Shown piece after piece: positions 1 through 10,888 of a stretch of 64,000 bases of DNA. The stretch comes from Apiospora phragmitis (Eukaryota > Ascomycota > Sordariomycetes > Amphisphaeriales > Apiosporaceae). The notes beneath the pieces were generated by a model. That model was not told the DNA's origin, ran no database searches, and was given only the letters and a program-made list of their open reading frames with translations. The position numbers were made by a program, and so were the translations under genes. The DNA is taken from positions 1,716,501-1,780,500 of the forward strand of contig JAQQWL010000006.1 of the NCBI GenBank assembly GCA_038363925.1. The letters run 5' to 3'. Positions within the stretch are counted from its first letter, which is position 1, and each line of letters opens with the position of its first letter.

Positions 1-2
1 AT

Positions 3-3000
3 GCGGATGGCTTCGCCCGAGCTGAGGTTCTAGCGACTGTTTTCGTAAAGAGACTCGAGGATGCACTCCGTGATGGAAACCCCGTCCGAGCGGTGATAAG
101 TGGTATTGGGACCAACAGCGATGGCAAGAGTGAGGGTATCATGAAACCCAGGGCAGAGGCACAGGTGAATCTGATCAGGAAGGTATATGCTGACACAGGC
201 ATGGACCCTGCCGACACGGCTTTTGTCGAGGTAGGCCATGCTTTCTTCCCTTCCGGAATCCCGCATCTTGTCCTATGTTGCCACAGTTCACAGAGAGGCT
301 AACAAGTGAACCCGCAGTGCCATGCCACGGGGACCCGGATTGGCGACCCGATAGAGACTGAGGCGATTAGCAGTGCATTCGGCAGCCGTGGTGTCTACAT
401 CGGTTCTATCAAGCCTAACATAGGTCATTGTGAGGCCACCTCGGGCCTGGCGAGTGTGATCAAAGCCACTCTGGCCTTGGAGCATGATACTATTCCACCC
501 AACATCAAATTCGACACTTCAAACCCCCTGAGTAAGTTTTGACCCTTACCGCATGCCTGAGCTTCTTCCTGTATCTTGGTTTTTTCTGGTTGCTTACTGT
601 AACTGTATCCATACAGTACCGTTTAGCGAGAAAAGGCTCACTGTACCGGTTGTGCCTACACCGTTCCCGAGAGACAGAGCCAAGAGAATCAGCGTGAATT
701 CTTTCGGGATTGGCGGCTCCAACACCCATGTAGATCATCTTTCACATCACCATCGCTACTTCTCTGAGCATCTACCAATGAATATCCCGGGCAATTACCA
801 AGATACTAATTGGATACCGCACAGGTTGTCCTACAATCTCCCCTTCACTCACCTCGCGTGTCGCTCGTGCTAGAAAGCCACAGCACACAACTACTCGTGT
901 TTTCCGCCAACACACGATGGTCACTCGAGAAGCAGATCCAGCTTCATCTTGATCATGCAGCGAAGAACTTGGCTCTTCTCCCAGATATTGCCTGTACTCG
1001 AGCAATCCACCGAGCCAGGCTCCCCAACAGAGCGTTTGCTATCATGAGAGGTGGCAAAGTCGCCAGAACATCCCCCCTAATCAAGGCACCGACGGCCTCA
1101 TCCAAGAAGACAGTAGTCATGCTGTTTAGCGGCCAAGGATGCCAATGGGCTGGTATGGGAAAGGAGCTCATACTCGAGAACCCAGCCTTCGCGCAAGACA
1201 TTGACACAATGGACCTGGCTCTTCAGAGCCTAAGTTGTCGTCCCATGTGGAGTATAAAAAGTGAGTCTACACCATATTACCGTCTTCAAGAAGGATAGCC
1301 CTAGTAACTGTGGCCACAGCCGAGCTCCTGGAATCTAGCACTGAGTGCGTGTACAATGCCGAGAAATCGCAAACGCTTTGCACAGCGCTGCAGCTGGCGC
1401 TTTCTCTTCAGTTTCGGCGGCTAGGCGTTCTACCAGCCGCTGTTATCGGGCACTCCAGCGGTGAGATTGCTGCTGCTTTTGCTGCCGGGTACATCTCCCT
1501 GGAATATGCCATACAAGCCGCCTATCTTCGTGGCCTCGCGGCGTTAAAAGCAAAGCCGAGTGGATCCATGGCAGTAGTTGGTATATCGGCGGCCGAAGTC
1601 CAGCAATTTCTGCCACCAGAGGGCGTTGTCGTCGCCTGTGAGAATGCACCGACAAGCACCACCATCTCGGGCGATCGCTCCAAGGTCGAGAACACACTCT
1701 CGAATATCGGAACTGCCCGGCCGGGGGTCTTTGTCAGGCTATTCAACATTAACGTGGCCTATCACTCCCGTGGGTACTTTCCGCCATTGGATTGCTTTCA
1801 TTGCTAACTTTTGTCCACAGCCGATATATCAGCAGTCGGAAGTGAGTATTTGAAGCTTTTGCATGCTGAGGGCGTTGCCACCGAGATTTGGAGTAAACAG
1901 GGCAGCTGCAAGTTCATCTCCAGCGTTACCGCCGGCTCAATGCACGACTCTTCGGCCTTTACACCGGAGTATTGGGTGGAAAACCTACTGTCGCCAGTGC
2001 TATTCAAGTCAGCAGTAGAAAATTATCTCAGCAGCACCAGCAAGGCTAGCATGTTCTTGGAAATCGGCCCACATTCATCCTTTTCCGGGCCATTGCGTCA
2101 GATATGCAAGGTACAGTCACGGGAGGCAAGCTATGTATCTGCCCAAGAGAAGGGTGCAGATTGTGCCGCCTCCTTCTTGAACGCTGTTGGTAGACTATAT
2201 CAGGATAATGTCGACATAGACTTCCGGCCATTATATGCTGGTAGGAGAGCCGTGTCAGGTCTACCCACGTATCCTTGGGATCATACAAGACCCTCTTTCT
2301 GGGCTGAAAGCAGACTGTCTAGGGAGTGGAGGCAACGCAAACAAAGGCCTCATTGCATCTTGGGTACTAGAAGCACCCAGAGCCCAGACACCGAGCCTCT
2401 CTGGCGCAACCATCTGTCTACTAGAAGCGCGACTTGGCTAGCTGACCACCGGGTCGGAGACGATATAGTATTCCCGTTCGCCGCCTATGCTGCTATGGCA
2501 GGGGAAGCTCTCCGGCAGCTCAAAGGGGCGGCTGTCGGGGCGGGCTATCATCTCCGGCACGTCGTAATCCACACTGCCCTGGTCTTGACAGAATCTACGA
2601 TGGTGGAGGTTGCGACTTCAATGAGGGAGAAGTGGCTCACCGATACTGAGAAGTCGGTCTGGTACACTTTTACCATCACCACGCACAATGGCTCTGGCTG
2701 GATCGAACATTGTGCTGGGGAGGCTGGCCTTCTGGAACGACGCCAAAGCATTACCCTCTCATTTGAGGATGAGGCTTTTGAGCGACAAGTACCTGCAAAC
2801 GTCTTCTACGAGGCGATGTCCCGAGTCGGTCTGGTGTACGGCCCTTCGTTCCAGGTGTTGGCTGACCTGAGGACCTCTGTGCGAGATAAAGCTGCCGAGG
2901 CAAAACTCGCCGGCCACTGCCCCGATGAAGTTTCGTCGTATGCAATTCACCCCACTTTTCTCGATGCCGCGTTGCAGCTACTGATGGCCGCCAAAGCCCA

Positions 3001-6000
3001 GGGGCTCGGACGCAACATCGACACCCGTTGGGTACCAACACTAATCGAGGATCTCAAGGCCTGCCATGGAGGACAGAACTTCCAGGCTCGTGCCGTAGAA
3101 AGAGAAGGCAATGTCACCATCGAGGGTGTTTCCAATAGCAACGTTGCCTTTAGCATCCGCGGTGTTCGCTTGACGACCTTGTCAGAATCGGCACCGGCTG
3201 AGACCTCCGACAAACATGCGGCAGCAAAACTGGAATGGTTTCCAGACTTCGATTTCCTTGACCAGAGATCTCTTCTCCACGCCCCTCATGCAGAACCGAG
3301 TCATGTCAAACTACACCAAGAGATGGCTTTATTGTGCATTCTGGAGGAAGTCGAGCTCCTGGCTAATCTTACCCCATGCCAGCCGCATTTCGCCAGATTC
3401 CGAGGCTGGTTGGACCAGCAGGCCAACTCGGCGATGAGAGGCAATGTTTCCCTGGTAGAAAACGCGAGTAGTCTCGTGAGGCTAAGCTCGTCGGAGCGGC
3501 AGAACTTGATTTACTCACACCTTGATGTCCTCGTCACTGGCACCGAAAGGGCACTGGCTATTGGCACCAAACGGGTGTTCGACGCCAGTGCAGACATCTT
3601 CACCGGAAGGTGCGACACCCTTGACGTCCTCATGCAACAGGACCTTCTGAGGGAGATTTATGATCATGTTAGCTTTGCCTACGGACCTTACCTGCGCACG
3701 CTGTCCAACTCGCGGCCTAACCTCCGCATTTTGGAAGTTGGCGCGGGTACAGGTGGAACAACAGACTTGATAATGCATAGCCTCGCGGATGAAGGGACCC
3801 TACCCAGGTACTCGACCTATACCTTTACCGATGTCTCTTCTGGGTTCTTCGCCCAGGCCCAGAAACGTTTCTCGTACGCCGCAAACATGGAGTATAAGGT
3901 CTTCGACATCACAAAGTCGCCTTTTGACCAAGGGTTCGCCGAGTCGAAAGGCTATGACGTGATATTGGCGGCCAATGTGGTCCACGCGACACCCTCGCTG
4001 GAGCAGACACTGCGGAACCTACGAGTGCTGCTTAACAATGGCGGTCGGTTGTTGTTGACAGAGCTAGTCCCTGGAACCCCGAGCGTAGGCTACACGTTTG
4101 GCCGGTTCCCGGGCTGGTGGCTCGGCGAACAAGACGGTAGAGTGGATGGACCACTGGTAAATGCCGACCGCTGGGATAGCGAGCTTCGCCATGCCGGCTT
4201 CGCTGGAACTGACATGGTAGTATATGACCAAGAACGGCCTTACAGCCAGATGGCCACGATCGTATTCCGCACCCAGTCGCAAAATACGCCACCGCGCAAG
4301 CATATCACTCTACTCTGCAACGATGTGGAATCAACGAATGCAAGCTCTCTGATGTCATTCTTGCAGAAGTCGTCCTGGGAGGTTACGCCTTGCTCTCTGG
4401 CCGAGGTCCCTGACGCGGACACGGACATTCTATGCTGCCTGGAACTCGAGGGATGCGGCCTCAATAACATCACCGAGCAGCGATTCGGGCTTTTTCAGAA
4501 GTTAACAAGTGCACTGAGGCACCAGAAAGTTCTCTGGCTGAGCCCCTCGTTTTCAAGTCAATGCCACGATGGCCGTTCAGCTATTGCCACGGGAGTCATT
4601 CGTACACTTCGATCTGAGCGGGCGTTGCCGATCTTCACACTAGAGGTCGAGGGCAATGCGCCTGGACTCGTAGAGAAGGTCGTGGGCATTCTCAAAAAGA
4701 TCCGCAAAGCGGACGACACGGGCAAGCTCGCTCCCGATAGGGAGTTCGCACTGCGCGGATCTGATATATGTGTACCGAGATATGTCCCCGTGAAGATCGA
4801 AACCGCGAGAAGTGATGCAGCGGCCGAGGTTAGAAGTCCAGAAACCGTTGGTAAAGCCTTGCGCCTCGACAAGCCGGGCGACCTGGAAGCTTTCTCCTGG
4901 CACGACACGCAGATTCCCGTCGTTATCCCTGACAATCATGTCGAGCTTGAAGTTTGCGCAGTTGGCATGAACTTCGTCGATGTGCTACTTGCAAAAGGGG
5001 TACTGTCACAAGAGACGTCCGGGATGCCACAGTCCACGAGCACAGGAATCCCCTTGGGCCACGAAGCGGCAGGCATAGTCAGAAGGGTGGGATCGGGTGT
5101 CACTAATCTAGCGCCGGGTGATCGGGTCATGTGTATTGCTTGGAACTCTCTTGCAAGCATCTCCATAACGCCGGCTGCCCTCACCACCAGGATCCCCATG
5201 CACCTGAGTTTTACAGAGGCTGCGTCGATGCCACTTTGCTACGCTACAGCATTGCACTCTCTCATTGACCTAGCGAGGCTGGAAAAGGGGCAAGGTGTCG
5301 ATGTTGTCCTCAACTCTTTAGCGGGCGAGCTCCTACATGAGTCGTGGAAATGCGTTGCTAGATTCGGCGTAATGCTCGAACTGGGTAAGAGAGATCTCGT
5401 CGGCTCTGGGAGATTGGACATGCACCCTTTCCTGCAAAACCGATCGTATCACGGTATAAACATGGTCCAATTCCTTGAGCGACCACAAAGGTTCCAGAAG
5501 TATGTTGAAGACCACCCCCGAACTGAATGTTGAGCTAACCATGAGACGCAGGCTCCTTGAATCGATCGCATCATTCCTCCATCTTGGCTTAATCCGCCCT
5601 ATTAACGAGATACTAACGTTCAAAGCCGAGGAAATCGGCCTAGCCCTAACGCGATTCCAGGAAGGCAGTCGCATCGGAAAAGTCGTCGTTACATTCCCGC
5701 CGCCGGATTCGACAGCCCAGATCAAATCCACCCCCCAGCCTCACCGAATCTCCTTCGATCCAGGGAGCACATATCTCCTCGTCGGCGGTATTGGTGGACT
5801 TGGTAGGTCAATAGCTACTTGGATGGCCGAACACGGTGCCCGGAGCCTCCTTTTCCTGTCCCGAAGTGCAGGCTCGAGCGACGCAAGCAAGGCATTGCTG
5901 AAAGAACTGGGCGGGGTTGGATGCCAGGTAACCTTCGTCCAGGGGTCAGTACACCACCTGGATGATGTGCGCAACGCCGTGAAGCAAGCAAGAACACCCA

Positions 6001-7015
6001 TCAAGGGCGTACTGCAGCTTGCAATGGTACTGAAGGTAAGCTACTTGCCGAAGGATAGCATAACGTCACCCAAGCACTGTTCACTGACGGTTGTTATTAT
6101 GACTCCTCACTCGCGAAAATGATGTGGTCTCAATGGGAGGACGTGGTCGCGCCCAAAGTCGATGGAACTTGGAATCTTCACACTGCTCTATCGGGCCAGC
6201 CTCTCGATTTCTTCTTCATGTCGAGCTCGCTCGTCACAGTCATCGACCAGCCCGGACAAGGCAACTACATCGCGGCCAATATGTTCCTCGAGGCCTTCGT
6301 TTCTTACCGACACAGACTAGGCTTGCCGGCGTCTGTACTCAACATCTGCCCCGTGACCGGCGTCGGCTACGTGGCCGAAAACGCCCATGCCATGCGCAAC
6401 ATCAGGGCGCAGGGGCTCTACCAAGTTGGCGAGCGCGAGTTCCTGGAGTGTCTCGAGGTCAGCTTGCTGAACGGGTGGCCGGTCGTCGGACCGAGCAGCG
6501 CCACAGAACGGTCGGCGGCGCCATCAGCTAACCTCAGTCGTCTACTCATGGGTCTGCGCTCAGAACGAAGCTTCAGCGACCCCAACAACCGCACGCCGTG
6601 GAGGCGGGACAGGCGGATGGGCTACTACCACAACGAGCGCGCCTCCAGCACTGTCGTCAAGGTCGACGATAGCCCACTGCCGGGTTTCCTGGGGCGCGTA
6701 GGCCAGGAAGACGGCGCACAGGAGCTGCAGAGTAAGGCCGGAGCGCAGTTGATGGCTCGCGAAATTGGGAAGAGGGTCAACGAACTGCTGATCAGGCCGG
6801 ATGAGACAGTTGATACATGCGCGACACTGGCGCACATGGGCCTGGACTCCTTGATGGCCGTCGAGTTGCGCCGTTGGTTCAAGAGCCAACTTGGGCTGAA
6901 CCTAAGCGTTTTGGAGATTGTTGGAAGCGGCACTCTGCTCCAGTTGGCCCGAGTTACGCTGGCAAAGATGATGGACAAATATCATGGCGCGCCGCCCCAG
7001 AAGCCTGCGAACTGA
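3..7015 (+). CDS. Highly reducing type I polyketide synthase (5' partial; KS end-AT-DH-CMeT-ER-KR-ACP), probably impaired
   Basis: Iterative fungal HR-PKS that would build a reduced, C-methylated polyketide in the cytosol. The KS start and its active Cys lie upstream of the window. Predicted exons: 3-230, 318-531, 617-729, 825-1260, 1320-1769, 1821-5499, 5552-6035, then from about 6101 to 7015. Visible in order: KS His motifs [11 protein letters not shown] and KPNIGHCE, then [13 protein letters not shown] with [10 protein letters not shown] and active-site [10 protein letters not shown] (near 1450); DH with [11 protein letters not shown] (near 2450) and [11 protein letters not shown]-methyltransferase with [12 protein letters not shown] (near 3730); ER (about 4850-5490) lacking its NADPH-binding segment; KR with [10 protein letters not shown] (5770) and catalytic NYIAAN (near 6265); ACP with [11 protein letters not shown] (near 6840); TGA at 7013. 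The KR intron (donor 6036) has no AG at the expected acceptor 6100. Domain calls are firm. Loss of function is inference. No tailoring enzymes are visible downstream. Confidence 0.93.
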
Positions 7016-7149
7016 TCGATCGTCGATGGACGTTTGCATTGCCCATTTATTCTATGCCAAGGAGGCCTCGATGAACACGACAGATGCATTAACTATATAG
7101 AAGGGTGAAAAGCTTAAAATAAATCAAGTCGGTCTTATTTAATCAACGT

Positions 7150-7955
7150 ATGCCATCCCCCTACACTGCGAAAGGAATAAGGGATTTGATCGTTACAGCA
7201 TATACATTCCTCTCACACGACTGGGCAGAGTCCTCGGAAGCGAGTAGGGTAGGGTGCGAGGTGGGAGGCCCCGAGAAGAAGACAGAGACTCACCATGCGG
7301 TGGTAGAGAATAAGGGAGAAGGACAACTCGAACAGTCAGAGCGAAGTAAGATAAAGGAGAAACAAGAAACTGTGGAAGGACAAGGCGTGGAGGAAGGGAG
7401 TATAAATCCAGGGGGCTCCCCTGCGGAAGAGCATATGATTACGAAAAGGGGACGACATCATCTTAAACGCTTTCTCGAGAGGCGCATTGGTTATGAGATG
7501 TCTTGCCGACTTGATCACGAATTACGGTCTATTGTCCCAAAAAGACCTTGGTAGGCTCCTTGATCTTCTTGAGAGATGGGAAAGAGAAGGCGAAGATGAT
7601 TTTATGAAGGGGAAGGGAAAAAGCCACGTGGAGAGGAAGGGTATCCCCGTGAGGATCAGCGTCGGCGCCCTCTGGGATACCATTGCCTCTGGACTTACCC
7701 TGGCTTGATGCAACTCATCACGATCGGTTTGTATTTGTATCCTCTAGTCTGGCTGGTATCGATAATACTTTCCAAGCTCTGCCCATCCACGAAATTCGCG
7801 CTCATTTCTACCCATTAGTCTGCAAGACAATCGATGCTGTTACGGAAGCAAACCTGGAACAGCGCTGGTTTGCAGGATACTACGCGGATATTGGCGGCTG
7901 GCCTATGGACGAGGATTGGTATAACCTTTGCCTGGAATGTGCCTCGAGGAAGTAA
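7150..7955 (+). pseudogene. DUF2235 (Tle1-like alpha/beta hydrolase) gene relic
   Basis: Three reading frames in succession resemble consecutive pieces of the DUF2235 / T6SS-phospholipase-like hydrolase domain common in fungi. Frame 1 (from about 7150) has GIRDLIVTAYTFLSHDW, then a charged Glu/Lys-rich stretch. Frame 2 (7438-7690) has DDIILNAFSRGALVMRCLAD with the GxSxG-type nucleophile motif FSRGA at 7472-7486, followed by the VRISVGALWDTIAS strand. Frame 3 (to 7955) has GIDNTFQALPIHE and LEQRWFAGYYADIGGW. The usual N-terminal DGTW Asp motif is absent because the PKS ends just upstream, so the gene is 5' truncated. Two frame changes without convincing splice sites point to a pseudogene. A GTAAGT at the end (7952) could instead be a donor, so an intact multi-exon gene is not fully excluded. 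Confidence 0.6.
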
Positions 7956-9101
7956 GTTTAATCGTGGATACAATACCACTTATGCATCTCTTATCCCATC
8001 CTATTGACCCTAGATCATTCTAGGTGAATACCAATGTTCTATGTGTAACTATAGTTAATATAACACTCTACTAGTGGAGCTAGGTATACGAGACTCGAAG
8101 AAAACAGTATACAAGTTGTTTAAACACTTTTATCGGTGGCCGCGTTTCCAGCTCAAAAAATGAAAAAGGTCTCCTTCAGCCTAGACGCTGCGGTCGGTTC
8201 CGGAGGTCGTATCACAAAGTTGATACGATGAGATACAGAATTGATGAGTAGCTTTCGAGTGATCCAGAGAAAGTGACGGAGCCAGGTCGGAGGAGAAGGA
8301 ATATGACACCAGCTTTATGAGACTGCTAGAAAGCCTCGCTATGTTAAGCAGCCTTGGAACGATCGACTGAGGCGCTTCTTCGATCAACTTCTTATGGACT
8401 AGCACCGTAAGACATGCATCACGCCTATCAAGTCTCCAGTGCCGTGGCATTGCGACGTTGTCATTTTGATCAGCTTCGGTCTTGTGGTGTGAGAGAATTT
8501 GCAACCAATTAGATCGAAGGAACAGGTCAAGCCTAATGAAGAGCCTGATGCTGATTGATCCGACTGAAGATGACTCCAAATTTGTCTGTGATAGACGCAA
8601 TTGGGCGTAGATGGTATGCTGCCAAAATCCCATTTATCGGTTTCCTGGCTCAACGGCAGATAGTCCAGTACAGGATACATGGGGTCCTTAATCGGTACGG
8701 GGTCACATATTGCCTTAGAGGTGGTTAAAGACACATTCAAGAGAGGCATCGGTGGCTTCTCCTATGGCGATCATGTGGCAGGACCTCCCCACCCTTCCAT
8801 GCAAGTCAGACGAGGCGTTATTGCAGAATTGGCCTCAAAGTTCATAACATTCCAAGCCTGGATGGAGCCTCACTGGAAGATGATATATCGATGCCTGAAG
8901 CAAATGGCAGTCAATCCATCGGGTGGGAGCAAGGCATTAAAAGGTTAAGTGTATGTTTATCGCCTACGAAGCGAAGGGTACAAGGAGAAACGGCGGGAGA
9001 ATTTAGGAACCGTACATGGCAGGGTACGGTGCGAAGCGCCGTTTTAGTCCGTTTTACTACAGTTCGTTCTCTTCTGTATGGTTCGTGCGGTGCTGAGTCT
9101 T
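7956..9101. other. Intergenic, no recognised gene
   Basis: Moderate-GC, non-RIP sequence between the hydrolase relic and the 5S-like gene. Minus-strand open frames at 8181-8633 (150 codons) and 8399-8749 (116 codons) match no family I recognise and have no supporting splice or promoter context. I see no transposon termini here. Confidence 0.5.
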
Positions 9102-9220
9102 TCATTTCTGTGACACTTCGTTGCATAAAGGCCGGCGTCCGCTCTCCCCTAGACAAAAGCTTAGAGAGCTGAATTGATATTAGGGTCGGTGACGACCTGG
9201 GAATCCTTAGTGTTGTTTGT
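9102..9220 (+). rRNA. 5S rRNA-like gene, probably a diverged copy or pseudogene
   Basis: The stretch 9137-9220 follows the fungal 5S rRNA order: GTCCGCTC (9137), an AAGCTTA box-A-like region (near 9157), the box C core GGTCGGTGACGACC (9184-9197), then GGGAATCC and TGTTGTTTG at the 3' end. Spacing between GTCCGCTC and box C agrees with Neurospora-type 5S to within one base, which fixes the start near 9102. The first 30 bases do not match the canonical ACATACGAC 5' end and cannot pair well with the 3' end, so helix I is probably broken. Dispersed 5S genes and pseudogenes are typical of Pezizomycotina. Alternatively it could be the head of a 5S-derived SINE. Confidence 0.6.
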
Positions 9221-9227
9221 TTCGTAA

Positions 9228-9234
9228 TTTTTTT
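9228..9234 (+). terminator. RNA polymerase III T-run terminator
   Basis: Seven consecutive T residues lie about 8 bases after the 3' end of the 5S-like sequence, the usual position of a pol III terminator. AT-richness of the adjoining DNA weakens the statistical weight. Confidence 0.5.
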
Positions 9235-9300
9235 ACTATTTACGAATAACCTGGGGCTAGGAAATTTATCTGTTGCTTTTTATTTTATTTATATAATGTA

Positions 9301-9320
9301 CCCTACGGTTTAATTAATTA
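9301..9320 (+). repeat. P0 left terminal inverted repeat
   Basis: CCCTACGGTTTAATTAATTA, preceded by TA. A related motif, CACGGTTTAAATAATTA, follows within the next 20 bases, so the terminus holds an iterated subterminal motif. Confidence 0.8.
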
Positions 9321-10224
9321 CACGGTTTAAATAATTATCTTTAAAGACTTTATTTAATAAAGTATAAATTAATTTCGCTATAACGCATTTAATATTTTAA
9401 AACTAATTAAAATTCTTATCTCTAAATACTTTTATATTATTTTAATAAGTATAAGTATTATATCCGGGCTCTCCGCAGATTCTATAGCGCTGTAAGCGCG
9501 TTTTAAACGTCCTCGTATAACTACTCTTTTAACGCGATTCGTTTTATAATTATTTATTAACGTTCTTTTAAAATTATAAGTCTTTTTTAGCTTATATACG
9601 AAGTAATATTTTATTTTATAGCCGTTTTTTTATACAGCGGCGCCGGCTAAGTATTTTATTCGCTTCTTATAGTGCGGTTACTTTACTTTTTAATAAAGCG
9701 AGCCGGTATATAATTTACGTTATACTTTTTATAATTTAATTAAGCTTAATTAAAATTAATATTAAAGAGTTATTTTAATATTACGCGATTTAATTTTTAA
9801 TATACTTAGTTTAAAATTAAGCTTTAATTAAGTTATTTAAATTCTTTAATTCTTAAGGTATAAGTAGGTCGAAAAAAGTCGCCGGAGGCGTCGGCGTACG
9901 TAGCTTTATATTTAATTATAAAATAATATATTCCGGATTATATAATATAAGTCTTACCTTTCAAAAACCTCATTAAATATTTAAAACGGTGAAAATAGCT
10001 TAGAACGCTTCTAAGAATATTAGTAAAAAGTCCTCCTCTAAGATATAAGTAATATACGCTTATATAAGATATTCGATTTTTTTCTCGTATAACTTTTTTA
10101 ATATATAGAAATAGTTAATATTAAGAGGTTAGAGTTTATACGATAAATAAGAAGGTATATAAAGTATAGTAATCGAATTTTTTTTATAATAAAGCTTAAA
10201 AGTTATTAAATAATAGCTCTTATA

Positions 10225-10888
10225 TATAACGAACACTATCTAAGTTCTAAAAGAAACCTAGTAAGACATATTAAGGTTTATATTAATAATACGAAAGAGT
10301 ATTTAAACATGTAATAAAAGTCGCTTTTATTAATATAATAAGTAATAGCTCGTAAAAACGAAAGTAATTAAGGTATATAAGTTTAGAAGTATTTATAATA
10401 ATTTTATTAAAGCTATTTATTTTATTAATAAATTAAGATTAATATTTAAATTAATTACTAAAATAAAAAGTATCTATATAAAATATATAAGGGAATATTT
10501 ATCGTTATATATCTAATCCCTCCTTTACTAATTTATTACTACTTAGTAATCTCTTTTAAACGTGCTCGGTATTACTTAGTAATCGCCCCTAATTACGCTT
10601 TATATTATTTAATAATCGCTTTTAATCACGCTCTACGCCGCTTAATAATCTCGCTTAAACGTTTACCGTGCCACGTAATTTACTATCGGTCGCCGTTACT
10701 TTACGGGCGTATTCGTTCTATCGTCAGGCGTAGTAATAACGCTACTCGTTATTAAAAAAGGTCTAGTTTCGTATTTATATAGCTAGCGGTACGGTCCGTA
10801 ACTATAATATCATAGCCCGTTCAAGGCATAATAATTCCGTACTAATAAATAAGGTCTTTTAGCCGTATAATTAAGTCGGGTTATAATA
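10225..10888 (-). repeat. G1 LTR (3' LTR in coding sense)
   Basis: 664-bp LTR starting TATAACGAAC and ending GGGTTATAATA (ancestral TG...CA ends altered by C/T and G/A transitions). It is the same length as its partner at 17153-17816. It contains a run of TTACTTAGTAATC-like motifs around 10545-10650. Confidence 0.88.

Noticed and set aside
2440..2490. DH motif [15 protein letters not shown] as a broken dehydratase
   Set aside because: His is present, HxVGxDIVFP is normal for fungal HR-PKS and the partner Asp motif [10 protein letters not shown] is present. Only PFAAY in place of the usual P(A/G)AGY is unusual, which is too weak to call a lesion.
6061..6080. AG at 6073-6074 as acceptor for the PKS KR intron
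   Set aside because: Joining the donor at 6036 to this AG gives the wrong reading phase and runs into stops.
8181..8749. Minus-strand frames of 150 and 116 codons left of the 5S-like gene
   Set aside because: No family resemblance, and the two overlap each other in different frames. Treated as noncoding.
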